NCBI RefSeq assembly: GCF_007827975.1
Contig: NZ_VITT01000021.1
Strand: one strand, 5' to 3'
DNA: 64,000 bases
Origin: Nitrospirillum viridazoti
Lineage (GTDB): Bacteria; Pseudomonadota; Alphaproteobacteria; Azospirillales; Azospirillaceae
Part shown: one piece after another, positions 43,338 to 52,160 of the stretch
Position numbering within the stretch: position 1 is the stretch's first letter
Layout: each line of letters opens with the position of its first letter
Program-made: the position numbers and the translations under genes
Notes under the pieces: model-generated
Told to the model about the DNA's origin: nothing
Database searches by the model: none
The model's input: the letters and a program-made list of their open reading frames with translations, nothing else

Positions 43338-45674
43338 TCAGTACTTGACCTGGATGGTGCCCTGGATCTGGCGGCCGGCCTGGAAGGTGTAGAGGCCGCC
43401 GCCATAGGTGGTGATGGCCCGGTCGTTGGCCAGGTTGAAGGCCGCCAGCTTCAGCCGCACCATGCCGAAATCGTAGGAGATCGAGGCGTCGGTGGTGGTG
43501 TACTCGGGGATCTCCCACGCCTGGCCCGGCGCCAGGAAGGTGCCGTCGGCGGTGGTGGTGGCGGTGTTGCCGTTGTAGGCTACGACTTGGCGGCCCACCT
43601 GCTTGCGGCTCAGCGTCATCTGCCAGGGGCCCTGGTTGAACAGCACGCCGATGGCGTCGGTCCACTTCGGCACCTTAGTCAGGCCCTGGTGGGCCGTCAG
43701 GTCCTTGGCGGCGTTGATCGAACCGTTGACGAAGAAGGTCACTCCGTTGTCGAAGCTGTAGGCCGCCTGGCCTTCCACGCCGCTGTACCGGGCGTTGCCG
43801 GCGTTGACGTAGAACTGGCCGGTGGGGTCGGCGACCGACAGGTTGGTGACGTCGATCTTGTAAATATCGGCGTCGACCGTGACGTTGTCGCGGCTCCACA
43901 CCGCGCCCAGCTGGTAGTTGGTGGTTTCCTGGGGCTTCAGCGCGTTCAGGTCCAGGTTGTTGACGTACAGCGTGGACAGGGACGGGATCAGGAAGCCGGT
44001 GGCGTACTGGGCGTAGACCGCCACGTCCGGCGTGATCTTGTAGTTGGCCGTCAGGAACTTCAGCGTCTTGTCGTAGACGTTGTCGCCGTGCAGCGGCCCG
44101 CGGGTGAAGTTGGTGACGCCGCTGTTCTCCATGGCGGCGTCCACGGTGCGGTCGAAGTTCACGTACTTGACGCCCGGCGTGATGGTCAGCCGCTCGATGG
44201 GGCGCAGCTCAAAATCGGCGAACAGCTGATACTGGAACCACGAGCTGTCCTCCAGCGTCTTGACGTTGGAGACGTTCTTCACCACCGGGGCCGTCAGGCT
44301 GGAATACTTCAGGTCATCGATGCCCTGCGTCAGGTCCTGCAGCAGGTTGTGCCGGTCGGTGCTGGAGGTTTCCACCAGACCGCCCACCTTCAGCGTGCCG
44401 AAGGTCCAGTCCTTGTTGCCGCGCAGGATGTCGCCGAAGACGCGGTAGCGGTTGCCCTTGCTGTAGCCGCCGATGTCGGTTTTGGGCAGGTTCTTGTTGC
44501 CGACGGTGGAGGTGTTGGCCGCCCCCACCAGGCCGGTGACATCGTTCACCGATTCCGTCTGGTTGGAATAGAAATTGGTATAAGCGTCGTTGTCGACGCT
44601 ATAGCCGTCGCCCAGATCGCCCTTCAGATTGATGTAGTCGAAGTCGCTGGATTTACGCTGCTGGTTGTACTTGTAGTAATGCTCGTCCTTGGGATTGTCG
44701 TTCAGCGCGAAGTCCTTGCCGTAGGCCACGACCTGGGCCCAGGTTTCGCCCGGGCCGGCGTCGGACTGGTAGAAGTGGGTACGGTTATGGGTGGCGAACA
44801 GCGTCGCCTGCCACTTCTCGCTGATGGGCACCTGGATCTTGATCAGCTGGTTCTGGGCGTCGCCGCCGGAAAAGCTCAGCTCACCGTCCGACTGCCGCTC
44901 ATCGAAGTTCAGCAGGATTTTGGTGCCGCCCAGCTCGTCCAGCTTGCCGGTCTGGATGGTGGAAACGAAGTTCTGGGTGTTGAACGAGCCGAAGGTGATC
45001 TTCTGCGACAGGCCGAACTTGTCGTCCACGGTGGGTGAGAAATAGTGGATGGCGCCGCCGAAGTTGGCTTGGCCCAAGTCGCCCGCCGCACCCGGGCCGC
45101 GGTCCACGACGGCCGACCCGATGGTGGACGCCGGGAAGTACGACGCGGGGTGGTGCGTGGGATCGTTGGTGTCGCCGAAGGCCATGCCGTCATAGGTCAG
45201 GTTGAACTGACCGTCGGCGAAGCCGCGCAGGGTGACCTTGTTGGTCTCGCCAACGCCGCCGCCGTTGGAGGCGATGCCGCCAATGCTGGGCGCGATCAGG
45301 ACGGTGGTGGTGAAATCGCCGGTCTCGGGCGTCGCCTGCTCGATGTAACGGCGGCTGATGAAGGATTTCGGCTGGTTCTGGTCCAGCGATGCCTTCACGG
45401 GCGCCTCGGCGGCGGCGCGGTTGCGCTCCGCCTCGACCAGGATGGTGTCCACGTCCACACCTTCCGAGCCGGTGCCGGCGGTGGACCGGCTGGCGCCCCC
45501 GCCTGTGTCCGCACTGCCGGTACCCCCACTGCCCGCGTCCCCATTGGCGCCGGCGTCCACGGCGGCGTCGGCGGGTGCAGCCCAGGCCCCGCCGGTCCAG
45601 GCCAGGCCCACGGCGCTGCCGACCAACAAGGCGGCGCGGAGGAAACGGCGGCTGCTTCTTGTTTTGTTGAACAT
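43338..45674 (-). CDS. TonB-dependent outer-membrane receptor
   Basis: A 778-residue receptor. A long signal peptide (RRFLRAALLVGSAVGLAWTGGAWA) and a Gly/Ser/Thr-rich spacer precede a TonB-box-like DTILVEA. The plug contains TTVLIAPSIGGIASNGGG and VTLRGFADGQFNLTYDGMAFGD; the rest is a beta barrel ending in a Y rather than the usual F (GTIQVKY). ATG 45674 is preferred because GGGGAG lies 8 nt upstream. It probably forms an operon with the metallophosphoesterase. A Fur-box-like site about 275 bp upstream suggests iron control; ligand unknown. Confidence 0.92.
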   Translation of the reverse strand: MFNKTRSSRRFLRAALLVGSAVGLAWTGGAWAAPADAAVDAGANGDAGSGGTGSADTGGGASRSTAGTGSEGVDVDTILVEAERNRAAAEAPVKASLDQNQPKSFISRRYIEQATPETGDFTTTVLIAPSIGGIASNGGGVGETNKVTLRGFADGQFNLTYDGMAFGDTNDPTHHPASYFPASTIGSAVVDRGPGAAGDLGQANFGGAIHYFSPTVDDKFGLSQKITFGSFNTQNFVSTIQTGKLDELGGTKILLNFDERQSDGELSFSGGDAQNQLIKIQVPISEKWQATLFATHNRTHFYQSDAGPGETWAQVVAYGKDFALNDNPKDEHYYKYNQQRKSSDFDYINLKGDLGDGYSVDNDAYTNFYSNQTESVNDVTGLVGAANTSTVGNKNLPKTDIGGYSKGNRYRVFGDILRGNKDWTFGTLKVGGLVETSSTDRHNLLQDLTQGIDDLKYSSLTAPVVKNVSNVKTLEDSSWFQYQLFADFELRPIERLTITPGVKYVNFDRTVDAAMENSGVTNFTRGPLHGDNVYDKTLKFLTANYKITPDVAVYAQYATGFLIPSLSTLYVNNLDLNALKPQETTNYQLGAVWSRDNVTVDADIYKIDVTNLSVADPTGQFYVNAGNARYSGVEGQAAYSFDNGVTFFVNGSINAAKDLTAHQGLTKVPKWTDAIGVLFNQGPWQMTLSRKQVGRQVVAYNGNTATTTADGTFLAPGQAWEIPEYTTTDASISYDFGMVRLKLAAFNLANDRAITTYGGGLYTFQAGRQIQGTIQVKY

Positions 45675-46053
45675 TTTTCGGCTCCCCATGAAAAACGTGG
45701 CGCTTCACTAGGTTTCGCGCCTTGGGGGTGCACGTTAAATTTTAGTTGATTGTTTATTTCGGTATTATTACTGGGAAAGAAATTGTCTGGGGCTTAGGTC
45801 GACTAAAGACGACGTTATAAATTAAACATTCTGTTAGTTTTGACGCAATCGGCACGGGAATCCGGCGGAACCACTTGGTCCTTGTTGATCCGGCCTTAAC
45901 GGCGATCATCGTTTGACATGAACGCCAGGAGCGATGCCAGCTTTATACTGATAATGATTTTCATGGCACGCAGGCCGGCCCACTGCGCCACTATGACGCA
46001 GCGGGTCACCGACCCCACACCGGTCGGTGGATCAGGATTCAGTGGATCGGGAT
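45675..46053. other. AT-richer intergenic region upstream of the TonB receptor
   Basis: 379 bp without a convincing gene. It holds the ribosome-binding site of the TonB receptor, a low-GC stretch (about 45735-45840), and a possible minus-strand promoter, TTGCGT with TTTAAT 16 bp further. A Fur-box-like site is at 45949-45965. I see no small RNA or riboswitch that I can name. Confidence 0.5.
45949..45965 (-). promoter_or_regulatory. Fur-box-like site upstream of the TonB receptor
   Basis: The plus strand reads TGATAATGATTTTCA, which differs from the 7-1-7 Fur consensus TGATAATNATTATCA at one base. On the minus strand it overlaps the start of a TATAAA-type -10 sequence. The only gene it could control downstream on that strand is the TonB receptor, which would have a leader of about 260 nt. 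Confidence 0.55.
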
Positions 46054-47250
46054 TCAGCGAGTCAGGATGTTGACGGCCGCGAACAAATCCAGGATGTGGC
46101 CGGCGCGGACGTCCCAGGTATGGTGCGCGGCGGCCTGGCGAAAGCCCGCCTGGGCCACGGCCGCCAAGCCGGCCGGGTCGGCCAGTGCCGCCTCGATGCG
46201 TCCGGGCAGGGTTTCCAGGGCGGTCCAGCGATAGAACAGCATGTCACGTCCGTCGGTGTAGTGGCGGTCGTAGTAGCGGCTGATGTCGGACACGACGGCG
46301 GCGCCGTTGACCTGCGCTGCGAACACCCGTTCGTGCCCGCCCGCGACGAAGTTGTTGTTGCTGTTCAGTACCAGGCGGGTGCGGCGCAGCAGGCGCAGCG
46401 TCTCCTCGAAGCTGCCTTCGCCCCGCCAATCGAAGGCGGGGAAGGGCCGGTCTTCCCATCCTTTGCCGTAAACCACCAGCGGCACCCCGGCGGCGTTCAG
46501 GGTCACCAGCAACTGGTGCCGGCGATAGGCTTCCACATAGCGGTAGACCTCGCGTGATTTGCGGATCAACTGGGTGCGGCTGGCGGGGGTCAGGCTGGTG
46601 TCGCGGGCGGCCACCACCTGGTCGATGGCGTCCTCCAGCGACAGCGTGTCCTGGCTCAGCGCCAGATCGGCGGCATCGTCGAACAGGGTGGTGACGAAGT
46701 TGCGCTCGGCGGTGTGCCATTCCCGCCGGGGTGTGCCCCGGTAGGTGCCGGTGAACAGCAGGGGGATGTCGCGCCGCGCCGCCCAGTCCTGGAACAGCGT
46801 TTCCTCGTCCGGCATGGCTGGCGGAATGCTGGTGTTGGCGCCCGGCGGCATCAGCGACAGCGCGGCGAAATGTTCGGGGGGGAAGCTGTCGCGCACCAGC
46901 TTCACATGGCTTTCGTCGAGGAAGCTGACGATGAGCCGCCGGTCCATCTTGATCTCCAGCCGGGGCCACAGATGCACCGGATGGTCGACATGCAGGGTGA
47001 TGAACAGGCTGTCGACTGCATCGTACAGCGTCTGGTCGCCGACGCGCATATCCACCCCCATGCCGTTCAGGGAGTAGAAGAACTGCACCGGCTGGCTGAG
47101 TGCGGCGTTCAGCCGCGCCATTCCGTCGGGGAGCAACAGGTCGATCACGATGGCCTCGTGCCCCATGGCCGCGAGGGCCGCCGCCAGCTGGTCGATATGC
47201 AGCCGAAGCGAGCCGTACTGCGACTGGCCCTTGAACAGAACGATACGCAT
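46054..47250 (-). CDS. CgeB-like glycosyltransferase (GT-B fold)
   Basis: A 398-residue protein starting MRIVLFKGQSQYGSLRLH. The C-terminal half matches the Glyco_trans_1_2/CgeB type: VPLVVYGKGWEDRPF, SFEETLRLLRRTRLVLNSNNNF, GGHERVFAAQVNGAAVVSD and DRHYTDGRDMLFY. HERVFEA-like text followed by a conserved glycine-alanine strand is the family's donor-binding region. It probably glycosylates a surface or flagellar acceptor. GGAGAGAGG precedes the ATG. It stands alone, upstream of the TonB-receptor operon on the same strand, and fits the general glycosylation content of the window. Confidence 0.75.
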   Translation of the reverse strand: MRIVLFKGQSQYGSLRLHIDQLAAALAAMGHEAIVIDLLLPDGMARLNAALSQPVQFFYSLNGMGVDMRVGDQTLYDAVDSLFITLHVDHPVHLWPRLEIKMDRRLIVSFLDESHVKLVRDSFPPEHFAALSLMPPGANTSIPPAMPDEETLFQDWAARRDIPLLFTGTYRGTPRREWHTAERNFVTTLFDDAADLALSQDTLSLEDAIDQVVAARDTSLTPASRTQLIRKSREVYRYVEAYRRHQLLVTLNAAGVPLVVYGKGWEDRPFPAFDWRGEGSFEETLRLLRRTRLVLNSNNNFVAGGHERVFAAQVNGAAVVSDISRYYDRHYTDGRDMLFYRWTALETLPGRIEAALADPAGLAAVAQAGFRQAAAHHTWDVRAGHILDLFAAVNILTR

Positions 47251-47749
47251 GACCTCTCTCCTGGGGCATCGGCCCTTGGCGCCTAAGGTGCCCCAGCCGG
47301 GCTGGTGACGCCAGCATCGGACGTCGGTGCCCAGACGGTCATGAATCGTTAACCAATATGTCGCCGTCTTTTCAAGCGGATGGCGTAACGGACGGTCTCC
47401 CCAACCCTCGCCGGATGATCGTCCATGACCTTGGTGAGCCGCCGCCGGGCCCTGTCGCTGTTGCCGCTGGGGGCCGCCGCCCCGTTGGCGCTGAGCGCGC
47501 ACGCTGGCCGCTGGCGGATGCTGGCCACGACCACCCCCGAGGTGGAGCGCCTACAACCCGTCTGACGGGGGCTGTATACCGAAATGTCACACCGTTGCCA
47601 GTAAACGGATCGGTAATCGCATTGTCTTAAAATATTCACATCGTGTTGCTATGCAGCATGCGCTTTCAAGCCGGGCATAAAGGTGGCCATGTCACTTCTG
47701 TGTATTACCGGATGGGGAAGATTTTAAATAAATCGAAGGGGGAAATTCG
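47251..47749. other. intergenic region before the second TonB receptor
   Basis: 499 bp between the divergent glycosyltransferase and TonB-receptor genes. The first two thirds are GC-rich and include a 46-codon frame with a Tat-like N-terminus (47425-47565). The last 150 bp are AT-richer and end with AAGGGGG, the ribosome-binding site of the receptor. I could not fix a promoter with confidence. Confidence 0.4.
47425..47565 (+). CDS. micro-ORF with a Tat-like signal sequence, possibly a gene remnant
   Basis: A 46-residue frame reading MTLVSRRRALSLLPLGAAAP and then LALSAHA, with a twin-arginine run, a hydrophobic core and an AHA-type cleavage site. After the signal there are only 19 residues before the TGA. 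There is no clear ribosome-binding site. It may be the surviving 5' end of an exported protein or simply a chance frame in GC-rich DNA. Confidence 0.25.
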   Translation: MTLVSRRRALSLLPLGAAAPLALSAHAGRWRMLATTTPEVERLQPV

Positions 47750-50020
47750 ATGCTGAAGAATCGGTTGTTGGCGGGTGTGTCTCTGATCATCCTCGGTATT
47801 TCGAGCGCTACGTTCGCGCAGACGGCGCCGGACGCCGCGGCGGATGCCGACACGCTGCAGGAAATCGTCGTGTTCGGCCGGGGCGAAACCCGCCAGGTGC
47901 AGGCCATCACGCCCATGGACATGCAGATTGCCGTTCCGGGCGCCAGCCCCATCAAGGTGATCTCCAAGCTGCCGGGCGTGAACTACCAGGCCGCCGATCC
48001 CTACGGCGCCTACGAATGGGCGGTGCGCATCTCCGTGCGCGGCTTCAATCAGAACCAGCTGGGCTTTACGCTTGATGACATCCCGCTGGGTGACATGAGC
48101 TACGCCAACGACAACGGCCTGCACATCAGCCGCGCCATTTCGTCCGAGAATCTGGGCGTTACCCAGATGGCCCAGGGCACCGGCGCCCTGGACACCGCCT
48201 CCACCTCCAACCTGGGCGGCACGCTGAAGTTCAAGTCGGCCGATCCGGAGACCACCGCGGGCGGCCTGGCCGCCGTCAGCTACGGCAGCAACGCCACGGT
48301 GCGGGCCTTCGGCCGCATCGAAACGGGTGAGATCGACGGCGGCGGCCGCGGCTACCTCAGCTACGACTACCAGCACGGCAACAAGTGGAAGGGCCAGGGC
48401 GAGCAGTGGCAGCAACAGGCCAACGGTAAGTTCGTGCAGCCGGTGGGCGAGGGCACGCTGACCACCATGGTCAACTACTCCGACCGGCATGAGAACGACT
48501 ACCAGGACCTGTCCTTGGCCCTGATCGGCAAGTTCGGCTACAAGCTGGACAACATCTCGGACAACTACACGCTGGCCAAGGCCATCGCGACCGCCTACCA
48601 GGCGGGCAAACCCATTCCGGCGCCCTACTCCACGCCCGACGACGTCTACTTCGACGGCGCCGGCAACCGTGAAGACATCATCGGCTCGACCCAGCTGGAA
48701 TACCCCATCAACGACCGCCTGTCGCTGAAGGCCATGGTCTATGGCCATCATGACAAGGGCATGGGCACCTGGGATACGCCCTACCTGGCGACCCCCGCCG
48801 CCTTCGGTGGCTCGCCCATCTCCATGCGCACCACGGAATACACGGTGTCGCGCATCGGCACGGTGGACAGCCTGACCTACACCCTGGCCGACCACACCAT
48901 CGAAGGCGGCCTGTGGTTCGAAAACAACGACTTCGACCAGGCCCGCCGCTTCTACGGCCTGGGCATCAACAGCCCCGGTCGCACGGCGGATGAGTTCCAG
49001 GAGAACCCCTTCGCCACCCAGTGGCAGTACGCCTTCAACACCAAGACCTATGTGTTCCACCTGCAGGACACCTGGCAGGCCCTGGACAAGCTGAAGATCA
49101 ACTACGGCTTCAAGTCAATGAAGGTCGAGAACGAGAGCCAGACGCAGCGCTACACCTCGGCCAGCGACATCATCAACGGCTCCATCGACACGTCCAAGGG
49201 CTTCCTGCCGCAGATCGGCTTCAACTACCAGCTGACCGACGAGGCCGAGCTGTTCGGCGACTACGCCAAGAACGCCCGCGCTTTCGTCAGCTCGCACACC
49301 GACGGTCCGTTCTCCACCACCCAGTCCGGCTTTAACGCCATCAAGGACAAGCTGAAGCCCGAAACCTCCGACGCCTTCGAAGTGGGCACCCGCGCCCATG
49401 TCGACACGTTCGAGGCCGTGGCCGCCGCCTACTACGTCAGCTTCCACGACCGCCTGCTGGCCACCACCGTGGGCTCGGGCATCCAGGGCAACCCGTCGGC
49501 CCTGTCCAACGTGGGCGGCGTCACCTCCAAGGGTATCGAACTGGCCGGCACCTGGAAGTTCGTGAAGAACTGGTCGCTGTACGGTTCCTACTCGTACAAC
49601 AAGTCCACCTACGACGACGACACCCGGAACGGCGACGGCACCCTGTACGCCGCTACCAAGGGCAAGATCACCGTGGACAGCCCGCAGAACATGGTGAAGG
49701 CCGAGCTGTCGTTCGATAACGGCATGTTGTTCGGCGCCGTCTCCGGCAACTACATGAGCGAGCGCTATTACACCTACATCAACGACGGCAAGGTCCCGGG
49801 CTACATGACCGTGGACCTCAGCTTCGGCTACCGCTTCCAGGGCGGCGGCTGGCAGCGTGACCTGGAAATCCAGGGCAACGTCACCAACCTGTTCGACCGC
49901 CACTACGTCTCGTCCATCGGCACCAACGGTTACACCGTCAGCGACCCGACGGGCTCCTTCCAGACGCTGCAGGCCGGCGCGCCGGCCGCCGTGTTCGTCT
50001 CGGTGCGCAAGAAGTTCTAA
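47750..50020 (+). CDS. TonB-dependent outer-membrane receptor
   Basis: A 756-residue receptor with signal peptide MLKNRLLAGVSLIILGISSATFA. A TonB-box-like LQEIVVFG is followed by a plug domain (VISKLPGVNYQAADPYGAYEW, ISVRGFNQNQLGFTLDDIPLGD) and a barrel with many aromatic alternating strands, ending in VSVRKKF with the terminal Phe expected for BAM recognition. AAGGGGG lies upstream of the ATG. It is monocistronic: a strong intrinsic terminator follows. The plug, with its DDIPLGD and the LGVTQMAQGTGALDTAS stretch, is typical of receptors for larger substrates, but the ligand cannot be told. Confidence 0.93.
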   Translation: MLKNRLLAGVSLIILGISSATFAQTAPDAAADADTLQEIVVFGRGETRQVQAITPMDMQIAVPGASPIKVISKLPGVNYQAADPYGAYEWAVRISVRGFNQNQLGFTLDDIPLGDMSYANDNGLHISRAISSENLGVTQMAQGTGALDTASTSNLGGTLKFKSADPETTAGGLAAVSYGSNATVRAFGRIETGEIDGGGRGYLSYDYQHGNKWKGQGEQWQQQANGKFVQPVGEGTLTTMVNYSDRHENDYQDLSLALIGKFGYKLDNISDNYTLAKAIATAYQAGKPIPAPYSTPDDVYFDGAGNREDIIGSTQLEYPINDRLSLKAMVYGHHDKGMGTWDTPYLATPAAFGGSPISMRTTEYTVSRIGTVDSLTYTLADHTIEGGLWFENNDFDQARRFYGLGINSPGRTADEFQENPFATQWQYAFNTKTYVFHLQDTWQALDKLKINYGFKSMKVENESQTQRYTSASDIINGSIDTSKGFLPQIGFNYQLTDEAELFGDYAKNARAFVSSHTDGPFSTTQSGFNAIKDKLKPETSDAFEVGTRAHVDTFEAVAAAYYVSFHDRLLATTVGSGIQGNPSALSNVGGVTSKGIELAGTWKFVKNWSLYGSYSYNKSTYDDDTRNGDGTLYAATKGKITVDSPQNMVKAELSFDNGMLFGAVSGNYMSERYYTYINDGKVPGYMTVDLSFGYRFQGGGWQRDLEIQGNVTNLFDRHYVSSIGTNGYTVSDPTGSFQTLQAGAPAAVFVSVRKKF

Positions 50021-50106
50021 GGTCGCGTAAATTGCATAAATGCGACATTTTGGGGTGTGACCTTTTGCGGCCTCACTCCTTATGAGGAAAGACCTATATC
50101 TTTCAG

Positions 50107-50145
50107 GGGCCTCGCCGGCTAACCGGCGGGGCCCATTCTTTTTTT
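50107..50145 (+). terminator. intrinsic terminator after the TonB receptor
   Basis: GGGCCTCGCCGG (50107-50118), loop CTAA, CCGGCGGGGCCC (50123-50134), with one G-U-type pair in 12, followed by ATTCTTTTTTT. This is a textbook Rho-independent terminator, 87 bp after the receptor stop. Confidence 0.92.
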
Positions 50146-50167
50146 CCGCGCAGGATGGGACGGCCCC

Positions 50168-50755
50168 ATGCACCAGCTCACTTATGGCGATCGCCTGCAA
50201 GCGGTGATCCGGGACGATGCCTGGCGCATGGGGCTGTTGGCCCATGTCCGCGCCCTGGACCTGCCGGATTGCTGGATTGGCGCAGGCTTCGTGCGCAACG
50301 CCGTGTGGAATCAGCTGCACCGCCAACAGGCCGTCCCCGAAACGGCGGGCGAGGCGCCCGACAGCGACGTGGATGTGGTGTGGTTCGACGCCGCGTGCCC
50401 GTCCATCGCGGTGGATCGCGACCTGACCGACCGCCTGCTGGCCCTGGCGCCCGATGTCCCTTGGTCGGTGAAAAACCAGGCCCGCATGCATTGCCGCAAT
50501 GGGGACGCGCCCTATACCGGCTGCGCCGACGCGTTGCGCCATTGGCCGGAAACGGCCACGGCCGTGGCGGTGCGCCTGACGCCGCAGGATGCGCTGGAGG
50601 TCCTGGCGCCCTTCGGCCTGGACGACCTGTTCGGCCGCCTTATCCGCCCCACGCCGGCCTTCAGGGGCGCCAAGCGCGAAATCTTGCGCCAGCGGGTGCG
50701 CGAGAAGCGCTGGCTGGAACGCTGGCCTCTGCTGCGGGTGGTGGACGCGGACTGA
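50168..50755 (+). CDS. nucleotidyltransferase-fold protein (DUF925 family)
   Basis: A 195-residue protein of the DUF925 family (PF06042), a branch of the nucleotidyltransferase superfamily. The family core is WIGAGFVRNAVWNQLH, then SDVDVVWFD with the acidic pair that would bind metal. The C-terminal part has FGLDDLFGRLIRPTP and REKRWLERWP. The function of the family is not established; nucleotidyl transfer is implied by fold only. It sits after the intrinsic terminator and 133 bp before the MFS gene, without evident partners. Confidence 0.85.
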   Translation: MHQLTYGDRLQAVIRDDAWRMGLLAHVRALDLPDCWIGAGFVRNAVWNQLHRQQAVPETAGEAPDSDVDVVWFDAACPSIAVDRDLTDRLLALAPDVPWSVKNQARMHCRNGDAPYTGCADALRHWPETATAVAVRLTPQDALEVLAPFGLDDLFGRLIRPTPAFRGAKREILRQRVREKRWLERWPLLRVVDAD

Positions 50756-50888
50756 AAAAGCTGCCGTCAATCCCCGCCTGGGCCCTCGCCCGGGGCGCAG
50801 CTGGTTTTCGAAACTAACCGTTTCCTATTTGACCGATCCTCGGTACTGAAGACGGCCGTCCTTGTTCCCAGCACAGGTCCGCCGTCCC

Positions 50889-52157
50889 ATGACCGTGTCG
50901 TCCGAAACCACACCCGGCCAGACCACACCCGGCCAGACCATACCCGGCCAGATTACACCTGGCCAGCCGACACCTGAGCAAACCGCGTCGGGCGGCCTGC
51001 CCGCCGGGCTGACCCTGCTGTTCGCCATCACCTGTGGCGCCGTCGTCGCCAACATCTATTACGTCCAGCCGCTGCTGGCCGACATCGCCGCCACCTTCCA
51101 GGTGGGCATGGGGACGGCGGGCATGCTGGTGACGGTGACCCAGGTGGGCTATGCCCTGGGCCTGCTGCTGGTGGTGCCGCTGGGCGACACCCATAACCGC
51201 AAGCGCCTGATCCTGACCCTGCTGGCCCTGTGCATCGTCCTGTTGCTCGCGGCCGCGGCCAGCCCCGGCTTCCTCATCTTCGCCGCCGCCTCGCTGGGCG
51301 TGGGCGTGCTGTCCTGCGCCGCCCAGGTGGCGGTGCCCTTCGCCGCGTCCCTGGCGCCGGATCACAGCCGGGGCCGCACCGTGGGCACGGTCATGAGCGG
51401 CCTCATCCTGGGCATCCTGCTGGCCCGCACCATCGCCGGCGCCATCGGCCATTACGCCGGCTGGCGCGCCGTCTATATCGCCGCCGCTGTCGTGATGACG
51501 GTGCTGGGCGCCCTGCTGGCGCGCGCGCTGCCGGCCGACCCCGCCCGTCCCAGCATCCCCTACGGCCGGTTGATGGCCTCGGTCCTGCACCTGGCCCGCA
51601 CGGACGCGGTGCTGCGCTGGCGCTCGCTGATGGGGGCCCTGGGCTTCGCCGGCTTCAGTGTGCTGTGGACGGGCCTGACCTTCGTGCTCAGCGACGCGCC
51701 CTATCATTTCGACCAGGCCACCATTGGCCTGTTCGGTCTGGCGGGCCTGGCCGGCGCGCTGGCCGCCAGCCGGGCGGGCCGCCTGGCCGACAGGGGCCAT
51801 GCCCATGCGGCCACCGGCCTATTCGCCGCCGCCTGCTTGGCCGCCTGGGGGTTGATGGCCTTGACCCACTGGTCGTTGATCGCGCTGACCGCCGGCATCC
51901 TGTTGCTGGACATTGGCGTGCAGGGCCTGCAGATCACCAACCAGAGCGTCATCTACGCGGGCAATCATGGCGCCCGGGGCCGGGTCACCACGGTCTACCT
52001 CACGACTTATTTCGTGGGCGGCGCCTGTGGCTCGGCCGTGGCCAGCCTGGCATGGGACCTGGGTGGGTGGGTGGCCGTGTCGGCCACCGGCGGCGCCGTC
52101 GCCCTGGCGTTGCTGGGCTGCTGGCTGCTGGCCCACGCCCGCCGCGAGGAAGTGTGA
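50889..52157 (+). CDS. MFS transporter, drug-efflux type
   Basis: A 422-residue major facilitator of the AraJ/drug:H+ antiporter type with about 12 hydrophobic segments starting at LPAGLTLLFAITCGAVVANIY. The loop 2-3 signature appears as PLGDTHNRKRLI. NIYYVQPLLADIAATF at TM1 is characteristic of a common proteobacterial efflux subgroup. The N-terminus before TM1 is a cytoplasmic tail of five PGQ-containing pentapeptide repeats encoded by a 15-bp minisatellite. ATG 50889 is used; an upstream in-frame ATG adds nine residues. Confidence 0.9.
   Translation: MTVSSETTPGQTTPGQTIPGQITPGQPTPEQTASGGLPAGLTLLFAITCGAVVANIYYVQPLLADIAATFQVGMGTAGMLVTVTQVGYALGLLLVVPLGDTHNRKRLILTLLALCIVLLLAAAASPGFLIFAAASLGVGVLSCAAQVAVPFAASLAPDHSRGRTVGTVMSGLILGILLARTIAGAIGHYAGWRAVYIAAAVVMTVLGALLARALPADPARPSIPYGRLMASVLHLARTDAVLRWRSLMGALGFAGFSVLWTGLTFVLSDAPYHFDQATIGLFGLAGLAGALAASRAGRLADRGHAHAATGLFAAACLAAWGLMALTHWSLIALTAGILLLDIGVQGLQITNQSVIYAGNHGARGRVTTVYLTTYFVGGACGSAVASLAWDLGGWVAVSATGGAVALALLGCWLLAHARREEV
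50907..50981 (+). repeat. 15-bp minisatellite inside the MFS gene
   Basis: Five in-frame copies of a 15-bp unit of the type ACCACACCCGGCCAG. Copies 1 and 2 are identical, copies 3 and 4 differ at one and three positions, and copy 5 is degenerate. They encode TTPGQ, TTPGQ, TIPGQ, ITPGQ, PTPEQ. Copy-number change would lengthen or shorten the N-terminal tail without a frameshift. Confidence 0.9.
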
Positions 52158-52160
52158 GGC

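Noticed and set aside
45913..45949. Plus-strand promoter TTGACA ... TATACT
   Set aside because: The spacer would be 25 bp and no plus-strand gene follows; the region downstream is the end of a minus-strand gene.
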